The position numbers were made by a program, and so were the translations under genes. Below are positions 1-6,668 of a stretch of DNA of 12,711 nt, piece after piece (the first letter of the stretch is position 1; every line of letters starts with the position of its first letter). Below the pieces are notes generated by a model that saw only the letters and a list, made by a program, of their open reading frames with translations, ran no database searches and was not told where the DNA came from. Source of the stretch: Terriglobia bacterium (GTDB lineage: Bacteria; Acidobacteriota; Terriglobia; UBA7540); the NCBI GenBank assembly GCA_020072905.1, contig JAIQGB010000080.1, forward strand, positions 1-12,711, written 5' to 3'.

Positions 1-110
1 TTGAAGCGCGAGCGCAGCCGGCCGCGCATTTTCTGGAGAACCGCCCGTTTTTCCTTGAGGGAGTGCGAATAGGGAAGCTGGATTTCCAGGGTCAGCACGC
101 CGACAGGCAT
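1..110 (-). CDS. ylxP: DUF503 (YlxP-like) protein, N-terminal part only
   Basis: Reading down from the ATG at 110 gives 36 codons before the left edge. The peptide opens MPVGVLTLEIQLPYSHSLKE and continues with KRAVLQKMRGRLRSRF. This is the hallmark start of the DUF503/YlxP family: a first beta strand, then a conserved S-LKEKR segment. The start codon lies 26 bases after the infB stop on the same strand, so it is the next gene of the operon. The order infB-ylxP (then usually rbfA, truB) is common in bacteria and supports the call. The family is small (about 90-100 residues) and its biochemical role is poorly defined; a ribosome or RNA link is inferred mainly from its neighbours. The gene is cut by the window, not broken. 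Family confidence is high; the symbol is used in the family sense. Confidence 0.85.
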   Translation of the reverse strand, partial: MPVGVLTLEIQLPYSHSLKEKRAVLQKMRGRLRSRF

Positions 111-136
111 GGCCTTTGGGCCCCCGACTCAGCCGC

Positions 137-2818
137 TCAAACCAGCGCGGGCTCCGACACTTTCTCGAGCACGAACGCCTCGATGACGTCCCCGATCTTC
201 ACGTCGTTGAAATTCTCGAGCACGATGCCGCACTCCATGCCGTGGCGGACTTCCGAGACATCATCTTTGAAGTGGTGGAGCGACCGCACCTTGCCCTCGT
301 AGGTCACGACGTTGTCGCGGAGCAGGCGGATTTTGGCCTCCCGCGTAATTTTGCCGTCCTGCACGGAGCAGCCCGCCACGGTCCCTACCTTGGCAATGCG
401 GAAGGTGTCGCGGACTTCGGCGTGGCCAAGGGTTGTTTCCTTGATGGTGACGGCGAGCAGCCCCGTCATGGCTTTCTTGATCTCGTCCGTGACGTTGTAG
501 ATGATCGTATGCAAGCGGATATCCACCTGCTCGAGATTGGCGAGTTCCGAGGCCTTGCGCTCCGGACGGACGCTGAAGCCGATGATCACGGCGTTCGAGG
601 CCGAGGCGAGCAGCACGTCCCACTCCGTGATCGCTCCCACGCCGGCGTGAATCACCTTCACTTTGACCTTCTCGGTGCTCAGCTTGTTGAGCGTATCCAC
701 CAGAACTTCCACGGACCCCTGCACGTCGCCGCGAATGATGAGCGGCAGCTCCTTGACGTCGCCGGCGGCGAGCTGTTGGTGGAGCTGTTCCAGGGTGAGG
801 CGCGCGCTCTTGGCCAGCGCGGCGTCGCGTTGCTTGGCTTGGCGGTGCAGAGCGATCTGTCGCGCCTTAACGGTGTCCTCGATCACCAGGAAACGGTCGC
901 CGGCCTGCGGGACGTCCTCGAGGCCGAGCACCTCGACGGGCGAGGAGGGCGGAGCTTCCGCCATCACGCGCCCGCGGTCGTCAAACATGGCGCGCACCTT
1001 GCCGTAGATCGCGCCCACGATGAAGGAGTCGCCCGAGTGCAGGGTGCCATTCTGGACGAGGACCGTGGCCACGGGCCCGCGCCCGCGGTCGAGCTTGGCC
1101 TCCAGCACCGTGCCGCTGGCCGGACGCCTGGGGTTCGCCTTGAGCGCCTGCAGGTCGGCGACGAGCAGAACCATCTCCAGCAGCAGGGTCAGGTTCGTGC
1201 GTTGCTTGGCGGAAACTTCCACGGTGACCGTCTCGCCGCCCCATTCTTCCGGCATCAAGCCGTGGTCGGAGAGTTGCCGCTTCACGCGCTCCGGCTGGGC
1301 TTCCGGTTTGTCGATTTTGTTGATGGCGACAAGGATGGGCACCTTGGCGGCCCGAGCATGGTTGATGGCTTCCAGCGTCTGCGGCATGACGCCGTCGTCG
1401 GCCGCGACAACCAGCACCACAACGTCGGTAACGCGGGATCCTCGGGCGCGCATCATGGTGAACGCCTCGTGGCCCGGGGTATCCAGGAAAACGATTTTGC
1501 GGCCCTGCGTCTCGACCTGATAGGCGCCGATGTGCTGGGTGATGCCGCCCGCCTCCTGCTCCGTAACATTGGTTTCGCGGATAGCATCGAGCAAGGAGGT
1601 CTTGCCGTGATCCACGTGTCCCATCACAGTCACGACGGGCGCGCGCGGCGAGAGGTCTTCGGGCCGGTCGGCCACCTCGACCTCATGGATCACCTCATCC
1701 TCAAAGCTGATGACGGCTGTCTCCGCGCCGAACGCGCGGGCGATTTCCGAAGCCGTCTGGCTGTCGAGCGTCTGGTTGATGGTGGCGAAGATACCTTTAT
1801 CGAGCAGCCGCTTGATGACGTCCTTGGCGCGGGTCTCCAGTTTTTCAGAGAGTTCCTTGATCGCGATGCCCTCGGTAATGGTGATCTTGCGCGTGATAGG
1901 AATTTCTTCGGGGATGACCGGCCGGGGCGGCGCCATCGAGGGGAAAGGTCTCCCTGCAACGTGCCGTGCCATCGGCCCTCGCATCGCAACCCCGGATGGA
2001 CGCCCGGGAGCGCCGGGCGCATGGAGCGGTCGCGTGGCGGTGGGATGCATTGGGCGCGGCTCTCCAGGACGACGCGAAGGCGCCGGACGCGGGGCGATCC
2101 CTTTGGGCAATCCCGCCGGGGGATAGATGGGCTGGCTGGCTGCCGGATCGACCTTGCGCCCTCCCCGCCCCGAACGTCCCGCCCGCGTGGCGGCCGAAGG
2201 GAGGGCAACAGGTGACGCCGCGGTGGCTCTGGCCGGGTGCGCAGGCTCCGTGACGGGTCCCGCAGCCCTGAGGGGAGCAGCCCCAAGCTCGGCCGGCCTG
2301 GGAACGCCTGCGGGCGGCGCCGGTGGAACCGCTGTGGGCTTGACCGCCCCAGCTCGGGCGGGCAACGTGGGTGCCCCGGCCGCTCCTGCGGGTGGCGCCG
2401 AAGGAACACCCCGCGCAGCCAGGCGCTCAGCAGGTAAACTGGGGCGCGGAGGTGCGGGTGGCGGAGGTGGCGCGACGGCACGCCGCACGTCCGCCTTGAT
2501 TTCGGCGATCGAGCGGGTCAGCGGGCGCGCCTCGGGATGAATAGGAGCAGGCTTCTTTGCCGCCGAAGGCACCGAAGGGACGGGCGCGGCAGCCGCGGCC
2601 GGGACCTCTTCGGGCGTGGGCTCGGGCGGGCCCTCTTCCACAGCCGCCTCGGCTTCGAGCGAACCAAAATGCTTGCGGATCTTCTCGGCGATCTCGTCTT
2701 CAATGGCGCTCGAGTGCGAGCGTTTGTCCGTTATCCCGATCTCCGGGAGATAGTCCAAGATCGCCCGACTCTTTACTTCCAGTTCGCGCGCCAGATCGTT
2801 GATGCGAATCTTACCCAT
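137..2818 (-). CDS. infB: Translation initiation factor IF-2
   Basis: A cytoplasmic GTPase that brings fMet-tRNA to the 30S subunit and promotes subunit joining. The protein has 893 residues. Residues 1-52 form an IF2_N domain (opening MGKIRINDLARELEVKSRAI). Residues about 60-300 are a low-complexity Pro/Ala/Arg linker. A second IF2_N-like segment follows at about 305-375. The G domain starts near 393 and shows G1 GHVDHGKT (400-407), G3 DTPGH (446-450), G4 NKID (500-503) and G5 SAK (536-538). The beta-barrel and C-terminal domains follow, with HGMECGI near the end as in the fMet-tRNA-binding C2 domain. The ATG at 2818 is preceded by an AAGGGG-type ribosome site about 4 bases upstream. It lies downstream of nusA in the rimP operon. 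The length is typical of the long-linker IF2 form. The identification is secure. Confidence 0.98.
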   Translation of the reverse strand: MGKIRINDLARELEVKSRAILDYLPEIGITDKRSHSSAIEDEIAEKIRKHFGSLEAEAAVEEGPPEPTPEEVPAAAAAPVPSVPSAAKKPAPIHPEARPLTRSIAEIKADVRRAVAPPPPPAPPRPSLPAERLAARGVPSAPPAGAAGAPTLPARAGAVKPTAVPPAPPAGVPRPAELGAAPLRAAGPVTEPAHPARATAASPVALPSAATRAGRSGRGGRKVDPAASQPIYPPAGLPKGIAPRPAPSRRPGEPRPMHPTATRPLHAPGAPGRPSGVAMRGPMARHVAGRPFPSMAPPRPVIPEEIPITRKITITEGIAIKELSEKLETRAKDVIKRLLDKGIFATINQTLDSQTASEIARAFGAETAVISFEDEVIHEVEVADRPEDLSPRAPVVTVMGHVDHGKTSLLDAIRETNVTEQEAGGITQHIGAYQVETQGRKIVFLDTPGHEAFTMMRARGSRVTDVVVLVVAADDGVMPQTLEAINHARAAKVPILVAINKIDKPEAQPERVKRQLSDHGLMPEEWGGETVTVEVSAKQRTNLTLLLEMVLLVADLQALKANPRRPASGTVLEAKLDRGRGPVATVLVQNGTLHSGDSFIVGAIYGKVRAMFDDRGRVMAEAPPSSPVEVLGLEDVPQAGDRFLVIEDTVKARQIALHRQAKQRDAALAKSARLTLEQLHQQLAAGDVKELPLIIRGDVQGSVEVLVDTLNKLSTEKVKVKVIHAGVGAITEWDVLLASASNAVIIGFSVRPERKASELANLEQVDIRLHTIIYNVTDEIKKAMTGLLAVTIKETTLGHAEVRDTFRIAKVGTVAGCSVQDGKITREAKIRLLRDNVVTYEGKVRSLHHFKDDVSEVRHGMECGIVLENFNDVKIGDVIEAFVLEKVSEPALV

Positions 2819-2838
2819 TTCACCCCTTTACTTTTCCT

Positions 2839-2879
2839 CGGCCTCAAAAACGGCCGAAAATCGGTGCCGAGAGGGCACC
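2839..2879 (-). other. Two tandem inverted repeats between nusA and infB
   Basis: The 78-base gap between nusA and infB contains two short inverted repeats. The first is ggtgcc (2863-2868) with ggcacc (2874-2879), loop 5. The second is cggcc (2839-2843) with ggccg (2852-2856), loop 8. In the sense of transcription the first hairpin is followed by GATTTT and the second has a T5 run in its loop. They could shape mRNA processing, weak termination or pausing before the infB ribosome site, but neither is a canonical terminator. The repeats are visible in the sequence; their function is inferred. Confidence 0.35.
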
Positions 2880-2896
2880 CGCTCCCCAGAACTAGT

Positions 2897-4471
2897 TCAT
2901 GTAGTTTCGCCTCCTTTGCCGGCTTCCGGTTGTTGCGTTTCACCGGCTTCCGGCTGTTGCGGATCATCGGGTGCCGATTGTTGCAGGTCGCCGGCTCCCG
3001 GCTGTTGCGGATCATCGGGTTCCGATCCTTGCAGATCGCCGACTTCCGGCTGTCGCGCAGTTTCTTCAGAAGTTTCTTTAGCCGTCCCCTCGGGCTCCAA
3101 GGTTGCCGGAGCGCTTTCCGGTTCGGCCGGCGGCTGGGCAACACTCTCCGGCTCGGTGGGCGGCGCAGCAATCTCCTCCTGTACTTCTTCTTCCGCCTCC
3201 GGCTGCTGCGCCTGCTCGAAATAGTCGGTGACGACACGGCGGATTCGCTCCACGGTTTTTTCGCCAATGCCCTGGATCTGGGTCAGCTCGTCCGGGGTCA
3301 TTTGCGCCAACTGCTCGACAGTCTCCACGCCGTGGTCACGGAGCTTCTGCAGGGTCTTGTCGCCCAGGCCGGCCAGGTTGCTGACCGGCGCGCCACGCAG
3401 CGCCATCTGCGCCATCTGCGATTCGATCTCCTGGCGCTTCTCTTCCTCGCTCTTGATATCGATCCGCCATCCCAGAAGTTTCGCCGCCAGGCGCACGTTC
3501 TGCCCCTTCTTGCCGATGGCGAGGGAGAGTTGCGTATCGTCCACGATGACTTCCAGGTGTCTCTGCTCGGCTTCGAGGACGGAGACGTGGTTGATCTTGG
3601 CGGGGCTTAGGGCGTTGGCCGCGAAGGTCAGGGGGTCCTCATTGAACTCGATGATGTCGATTTTCTCGCCGCGCAATTCGCGGATGATGGACTGCACGCG
3701 CATGCCCTTCATGCCCACGCAGGCGCCCACGCAGTCCACATCGGGGTCTTTGGAATACACCGCAACTTTGGTGCGCTCGCCGGCCTCGCGGGCGAGGGTG
3801 CGGATGACCACGGTGCCGTCATAGATTTCGGGAACTTCCATCTCGAACAGCCGCTGGACGAGCGCAGGGTCGGCGCGCGAAACGATCACCTGTGGCCCGC
3901 GCGCCGCGCGGTCTACCATGGTGATCACCGCACGCAAGCGGTCGCCGATCTGATAAGTCTCCAGACGCGACTGCTCCTTGCGGGGCAGCCGGGCCTCCGT
4001 CCGCCCCAGGTCAACGATGATGTCCGGGCCCTCGGTCCGCTTCACCGTGCAGTTCACCAGTTCGCCGACCCGCTGGCTGTACTCGGCGTAAACCGTATCG
4101 CGCTCAGCCTCCCGGACTTTCTGGAAGATCACCTGCTTCGCTGTCTGCGCGGCGATCCGGCCCAGAACGTCGGTCTTCATGGGGATGAGGACTTCCCCCT
4201 CGGGCAGAATCTCCGGGTTGAACTTGCGCGCCTCCTCGAGAGAAATCTCCAAGTTAGGGTCGGCGACTTCCTCGACCGCCTTCTTCACGGCGTGGACTTC
4301 CACCACGCCCGTGTCTCTGTTGAAATGCGAGCGGAGATCTTCGTTCGACTTGTAGTACTTCCGCGTCGCCACCAGAATGGCGTCTTCGACCGCGGAAATG
4401 ATGATCTGCGGATCGATCCCCTTCTCGCGGCTCAACTGGTCAATCGTTTGGTACAGGAGACTGGTTGACAC
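2897..4471 (-). CDS. nusA: Transcription termination/antitermination factor NusA
   Basis: NusA binds RNA polymerase and nascent RNA and modulates pausing, intrinsic termination and antitermination. The protein has 524 residues. It has the RNAP-binding N-terminal domain (1-128), an S1 domain (about 133-200), KH1 (around VGACVGMKGMRVQSI, 248-262) and KH2 (around LAIGKKGQNVRLAAKL, 317-332). A helix-hairpin-helix region with GLGDKT and GIGEKT turns spans about 362-415. Residues about 420-524 form an acidic Pro/Glu/Gln-rich tail ending in a degenerate 16-residue tandem repeat. The start is GTG at 4471, supported by a GGGGGAG ribosome site 5 bases upstream and by the standard family N-terminus (SLLYQTIDQLSREKGI). 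It is second in the rimP operon, 111 bases after rimP. The identification is secure; only the tail is unusual. Confidence 0.98.
   Translation of the reverse strand: MSTSLLYQTIDQLSREKGIDPQIIISAVEDAILVATRKYYKSNEDLRSHFNRDTGVVEVHAVKKAVEEVADPNLEISLEEARKFNPEILPEGEVLIPMKTDVLGRIAAQTAKQVIFQKVREAERDTVYAEYSQRVGELVNCTVKRTEGPDIIVDLGRTEARLPRKEQSRLETYQIGDRLRAVITMVDRAARGPQVIVSRADPALVQRLFEMEVPEIYDGTVVIRTLAREAGERTKVAVYSKDPDVDCVGACVGMKGMRVQSIIRELRGEKIDIIEFNEDPLTFAANALSPAKINHVSVLEAEQRHLEVIVDDTQLSLAIGKKGQNVRLAAKLLGWRIDIKSEEEKRQEIESQMAQMALRGAPVSNLAGLGDKTLQKLRDHGVETVEQLAQMTPDELTQIQGIGEKTVERIRRVVTDYFEQAQQPEAEEEVQEEIAAPPTEPESVAQPPAEPESAPATLEPEGTAKETSEETARQPEVGDLQGSEPDDPQQPGAGDLQQSAPDDPQQPEAGETQQPEAGKGGETT
2953..3060 (-). 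repeat. 48-bp tandem repeat in the 3' end of nusA
   Basis: The DNA encoding the NusA tail repeats with a 48-base period: gctgttgcggatcatcgggt occurs at 2953 and again at 3001, with close matches continuing on both sides. In protein this gives a 16-residue unit, approximately DDPQQPGAGDLQQSAP. A second unit reads DDPQQPEAG and a more degenerate one (QPEVGDLQGSEP) precedes them. The copy number is about two and a half, and the length is a multiple of three, so slippage would keep the frame. Confidence 0.75.
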
Positions 4472-4582
4472 TATTTCTCCCCCGGTCTCGGGGTTCGAAG
4501 TCCGGTGTTCGGGGTCCGAGGAAGACCTCAGCCGATCTGCCTTTTCTCGAATCCCGAAACCCGAATCCCGGATCCCGGTCGT
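4472..4582. repeat. GC-rich heptamer-like repeats, opposed, in the rimP-nusA gap
   Basis: The 111-base spacer between rimP and nusA is made largely of short iterated words. On the plus strand about 4490-4522 is built of ggggttcg/ggtgttcggggtccg-type units. About 4555-4580 is built of the complementary type, gaatcccgaaacccgaatcc followed by cggatcccgg. The two blocks point in opposite directions and are partly complementary, so the mRNA of either strand could fold a long imperfect hairpin with an AT-richer apex near 4530-4550. The end closest to nusA carries its ribosome site. The nature of this element is not recognised; no coding potential is seen. Confidence 0.5.
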
Positions 4583-5041
4583 TTACAGTTCCACCACCAG
4601 CTTCGCTTTCGAAATATTCGAAAGCTCGAACTCGTTCACACCCGCCTCGCCCAGGTCCAGGCGCACCCGGCCGCCTTCGTACCCGGCGAGCTTGCCTTCG
4701 ATAACTCGCTGAGCGCCGACGGGCTCGCGCAGAACCAGGCGCGCCCGCCGCCCGGCGAAATACGTGAAGTCGCTGGGCTTGATGAGCTGCCGGTTGAGCC
4801 CCGGCGAAGAAACTTCCAGCACGTAGCTCCAGGGGATCAGGTCCTCGACATCCAGAATCGCGCTCAACTGTTCGCTGACGAGCTGGCAGTCGGCGTGGGA
4901 AACTCCGTCGCGTTTGTCGATGTAAACCCTCAGAAGCTGGTTGGACCGGCCACCCTTCAGCTCCAGATCAAATAGGATCAAACCCTCCGAGGTCACGACC
5001 CGCTCGGCGATCTCACGGATTTTCTCCACGTCAACAGCCAT
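4583..5041 (-). CDS. rimP: Ribosome maturation factor RimP
   Basis: RimP acts in the cytoplasm in late 30S subunit maturation. With an ATG start at 5041 the protein has 152 residues and opens MAVDVEKIREIAERVVTSEG. It shows the family pattern: an N-terminal alpha/beta domain with LRVYIDKRDGVSHADCQLVS, then the highly conserved YVLEVSSPGLNRQL segment, then a C-terminal SH3-like barrel rich in RxxL/V turns (about 90-152). Length matches the family (about 150). An in-frame GTG at 5062 would add 7 residues and has a GGAGCAGG just upstream. I prefer the ATG because the N-terminus then fits the family, although its GGAGG lies rather far (14 bases) upstream. It is the first gene of the rimP-nusA-infB operon. 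Family certain, start less so. Confidence 0.93.
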   Translation of the reverse strand: MAVDVEKIREIAERVVTSEGLILFDLELKGGRSNQLLRVYIDKRDGVSHADCQLVSEQLSAILDVEDLIPWSYVLEVSSPGLNRQLIKPSDFTYFAGRRARLVLREPVGAQRVIEGKLAGYEGGRVRLDLGEAGVNEFELSNISKAKLVVEL

Positions 5042-5110
5042 GCCCGGAAAACACGCCTCCACCCTGCTCCCCGACGACGAGCCGCCAAGCTCGCGCCAAA
5101 CACCACAAAC

Positions 5111-5132
5111 AAAAAAGTGGGCTTTCGCCCAC
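5111..5132 (-). terminator. Intrinsic-terminator-like attenuator in the rimP operon leader
   Basis: In the minus-strand sense the leader reads GTGGGC-GAAA-GCCCAC followed directly by TTTTTT. This is a perfect 6-bp GC-rich stem with a GNRA tetraloop (stem arms 5127-5132 and 5117-5122, T-run 5111-5116). This is a textbook rho-independent terminator. It lies after the predicted transcription start (near 5146) and 70 bases before the rimP ATG, so it sits inside the leader, not at an operon end. The opposite strand has no T-run after the stem, so the direction is towards rimP. Predicted attenuators in rimP-nusA-infB leaders are known from other bacteria, and NusA stimulates intrinsic termination. 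Feedback by NusA is therefore a reasonable inference. Confidence 0.8.
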
Positions 5133-5152
5133 GATATGCGTTCGCCAAGTAA

Positions 5153-5181
5153 ATTATAGAACTCCGCACCCCCAAATGCAA
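5153..5181 (-). promoter_or_regulatory. Sigma70-type promoter of the rimP-nusA-infB operon
   Basis: On the minus strand TTGCAT (5176-5181) and TATAAT (5153-5158) are separated by exactly 17 bases. The -10 is a perfect consensus and the -35 matches in four of six positions. The start of transcription would fall near 5145-5146, giving a leader of about 105 nt before the rimP ATG. The box stands out against a GC-rich background. Position upstream of the operon's first gene supports function. Confidence 0.85.
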
Positions 5182-5397
5182 GCTGAACGATTACGTGCTG
5201 GGGCTCCGTTGGGCCCGGTTAACTCGGCAGGAAGCGTGCCGGGAAGAACGCCCCCTGTTCCCAGCAGCGAGCTCGCGGGGGTGGGACAATGATCCGCCCA
5301 ATGCCCTGGGGCATCTAGGGGGAGAGAAACTGCGCAGCGAACCGGCATTACTTCACCCCGGCATCCGGACTTTGGAGTCGTGACTCCCCGCCAATGC

Positions 5398-6219
5398 TCA
5401 GGCTTGCGCCGTCCTGCACCACGCCGACACCGTAGGTAGGAGCATCGCGGCGTAGCCGACAGCGTTCATCGCGCCGCGGAGTTGCCCGGGAATGCTCCCG
5501 GCATCGAATTCGCCAGGAGCAGCGATACCGTATTCGATGGCCTTCGGCAGCAGGCTGACAAACGAGTCGGCGACCAATTCATACAGCGGTGATTCGTCCT
5601 GGCTATCCATGACCGCCTCAAAACGCATATTGGGGTGGGGCAAACCTGCCGAGGCAAAGACCTTGTGGAGGCGCGGTCCCAAATCAATCTGCACGCCGGA
5701 TCGCCGCAGCGTTTCCACGATGCAACTCACGATTCGCTTTGTAGGACTATCCGGCCCCTGTGGGGGCATCAGCCAGGGTTCCATGAACGCAACAATCCCG
5801 CCGGGCCGCAAATGATTTGCGACCTTGGCGAGAGCTGTGGCGGGATCTGCCTGGTACAACAAGACCGAACGTCCAACGACTGCATCAGGCGGGGCATCGG
5901 GCACATACTGCGAAAACTCGGAGAGCACGAACAGGATATTGCGGAAGCGGCCGGCGCACATTCGCTCCTCCGCGAACTTGACTGCCCCGGCGTCCTGCTC
6001 CAACCCAATCACGTTGCCCGTCGGACCTACCATCTCGGACAGTAACATGCAGACGTCCCCCACGCCCGAGCCGACATCGAGCACGCGCATCCCGGGTCGA
6101 ATGCCGGCATCTTGAAACACTCGCCGCGTCATCGGCTTGAGAAACTCGGCCTGACGAATCAGCCGAGCATACTCATGCTTCGATCCGCCCAATGCATATT
6201 CACTGTGTATGGTGTTCAC
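5398..6219 (-). CDS. Class I SAM-dependent methyltransferase
   Basis: A 273-residue protein with a Rossmann-type SAM-binding fold. Motif I is VLDVGSGVGDV (46-56). The acidic end of strand 2 is in GLEQD (72-76). The strand-4 region is DAVVGRSVLLYQ (112-123), and LRPGGIVAFMEPW (137-149) follows the pattern of the UbiE/small-molecule methyltransferase group. The N-terminus YALGGSKHEYARLIRQAEFL is a typical lid for stand-alone methyltransferases of unknown substrate. The C-terminal 110 residues are helical and less conserved. The GTG at 6219 is preceded by GGAGGG about 4 bases upstream. It has its own perfect-consensus promoter (6317-6345), so it appears monocistronic. The substrate cannot be told from the sequence; neighbours give no pathway. 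Fold certain, role open. Confidence 0.88.
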   Translation of the reverse strand: MNTIHSEYALGGSKHEYARLIRQAEFLKPMTRRVFQDAGIRPGMRVLDVGSGVGDVCMLLSEMVGPTGNVIGLEQDAGAVKFAEERMCAGRFRNILFVLSEFSQYVPDAPPDAVVGRSVLLYQADPATALAKVANHLRPGGIVAFMEPWLMPPQGPDSPTKRIVSCIVETLRRSGVQIDLGPRLHKVFASAGLPHPNMRFEAVMDSQDESPLYELVADSFVSLLPKAIEYGIAAPGEFDAGSIPGQLRGAMNAVGYAAMLLPTVSAWCRTAQA

Positions 6220-6298
6220 ATACCCTCCGCTGAGCTGCCAGGATTAAGGCTGACGAACCCCTCGGCAGCCTGCACACTGCATCCATCGCGCGCATGCC

Positions 6299-6308
6299 GC
6301 AGCGCTGC
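6299..6308. promoter_or_regulatory. Palindrome near the transcription start of the methyltransferase
   Basis: gcagcgctgc is a perfect 10-base palindrome. It lies just downstream of the predicted transcription start (about 6310) of the methyltransferase promoter. It could be an operator half-site pair or simply chance in GC-rich DNA. Confidence 0.3.
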
Positions 6309-6316
6309 CATCCTTT

Positions 6317-6345
6317 ATTATACCATAATTCCATAATATTGTCAA
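6317..6345 (-). promoter_or_regulatory. Perfect-consensus sigma70 promoter for the methyltransferase, with repeats
   Basis: On the minus strand TTGACA (6340-6345) and TATAAT (6317-6322) are both perfect and separated by exactly 17 bases. The spacer is AT-rich in an otherwise GC-rich region. It contains a direct repeat, ATTATGG twice (8-base period). The second copy forms an inverted repeat, ATTAT-GGT-ATAAT, overlapping the -10 box. Such a strong promoter with symmetry over the -10 suggests control by a repressor. The untranslated leader is about 90 bases to the GTG at 6219. Confidence 0.88.
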
Positions 6346-6668
6346 CGTTCAATCGCGGGATGTCGGCAACGGCCCAAAATCGGATGCGGCGAACTTCGTC
6401 TCCCAATCACCCGCAAGCTTAGCTTGCTCATCGGATGGCTGAAGTTCAGGAAGAACCGGCCCCGCCGAGCATGGCTGCTGAGGAGCCCCCTTGGGGAAGG
6501 TCGAGCGGGCCCCCGGGATCAGCGCCCGTTCGAGACTCGGACGGAAACACGGTCGATGGCTGGATTACCCCCGTTCCGGGACTGAGGGATTTGCGCTAAG
6601 ATGCACGCCCGCAAGCGCCGGGGAGACAGCACGGCAATGTCTCCAGTGACCGAAACTCGGAGGCCTCA
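6346..6668. other. 323-base region without a convincing gene, before the HAD gene
   Basis: Between the divergent methyltransferase promoter and the HAD gene I see no confident gene or RNA. It holds a perfect inverted repeat, gcaagct-t-agcttgc (6413-6427), and a 54-codon open frame (6435-6599, listed separately). No good sigma70 promoter for the HAD gene is apparent; the ribosome site GGAGG sits at 6659-6663. Confidence 0.5.
6435..6599 (+). CDS. Possible small Pro/Glu-rich protein (54 aa), weak
   Basis: An ATG-to-TAA frame opens MAEVQEEPAPPSMAAEEPPW and ends RDLR. The first 20 residues are acidic and proline-rich, the remainder Gly/Pro-rich with an ITPVPG segment. It resembles a disordered small protein, and it sits 69 bases upstream of the HAD gene on the same strand. 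Against it: no Shine-Dalgarno is visible before the ATG (a 7-base inverted repeat ends 7 bases upstream instead), and random GC-rich DNA often yields such frames. I do not recognise a family. Confidence 0.2.
   Translation: MAEVQEEPAPPSMAAEEPPWGRSSGPPGSAPVRDSDGNTVDGWITPVPGLRDLR

Larger units (their letters stand above)
5063..5397. other. 335-base intergenic region between rimP and methyltransferase
   Basis: Positions 5063-5181 hold the rimP leader (attenuator hairpin and promoter, listed separately). For 5182-5397 I see no credible gene: the two short open frames there (plus 5195-5383, minus 5154-5348) have no ribosome site or recognisable motif. Visible structure is limited to a palindrome atgccc-tg-gggcat (5301-5314) and ggagtc-gt-gactcc (5374-5387), just past the methyltransferase stop. 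Neither has a T-run, so no clear terminator for that gene is found. Confidence 0.6.

Noticed and set aside
116..2215. 699-codon plus-strand open frame
   Set aside because: It is antisense to infB, whose domains and motifs are unmistakable; the frame has no ribosome site and no recognisable domain.
2537..3610. 357-codon plus-strand open frame
   Set aside because: It spans the end of nusA and the start of infB in antisense; its Arg/Leu/Phe-rich repeats mirror the NusA tail repeats.
5154..5383. Two short open frames (minus 5154-5348, plus 5195-5383)
   Set aside because: No ribosome site, no motif, and the minus one covers the rimP promoter.
5374..5387. ggagtc-gt-gactcc as terminator for the methyltransferase
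   Set aside because: The loop is only two bases and no T-run follows on the minus strand.
6200..6406. 68-codon minus-strand frame over the methyltransferase promoter
   Set aside because: It spans the perfect promoter boxes and predicted start site, so it would not be transcribed from that promoter; no family pattern.
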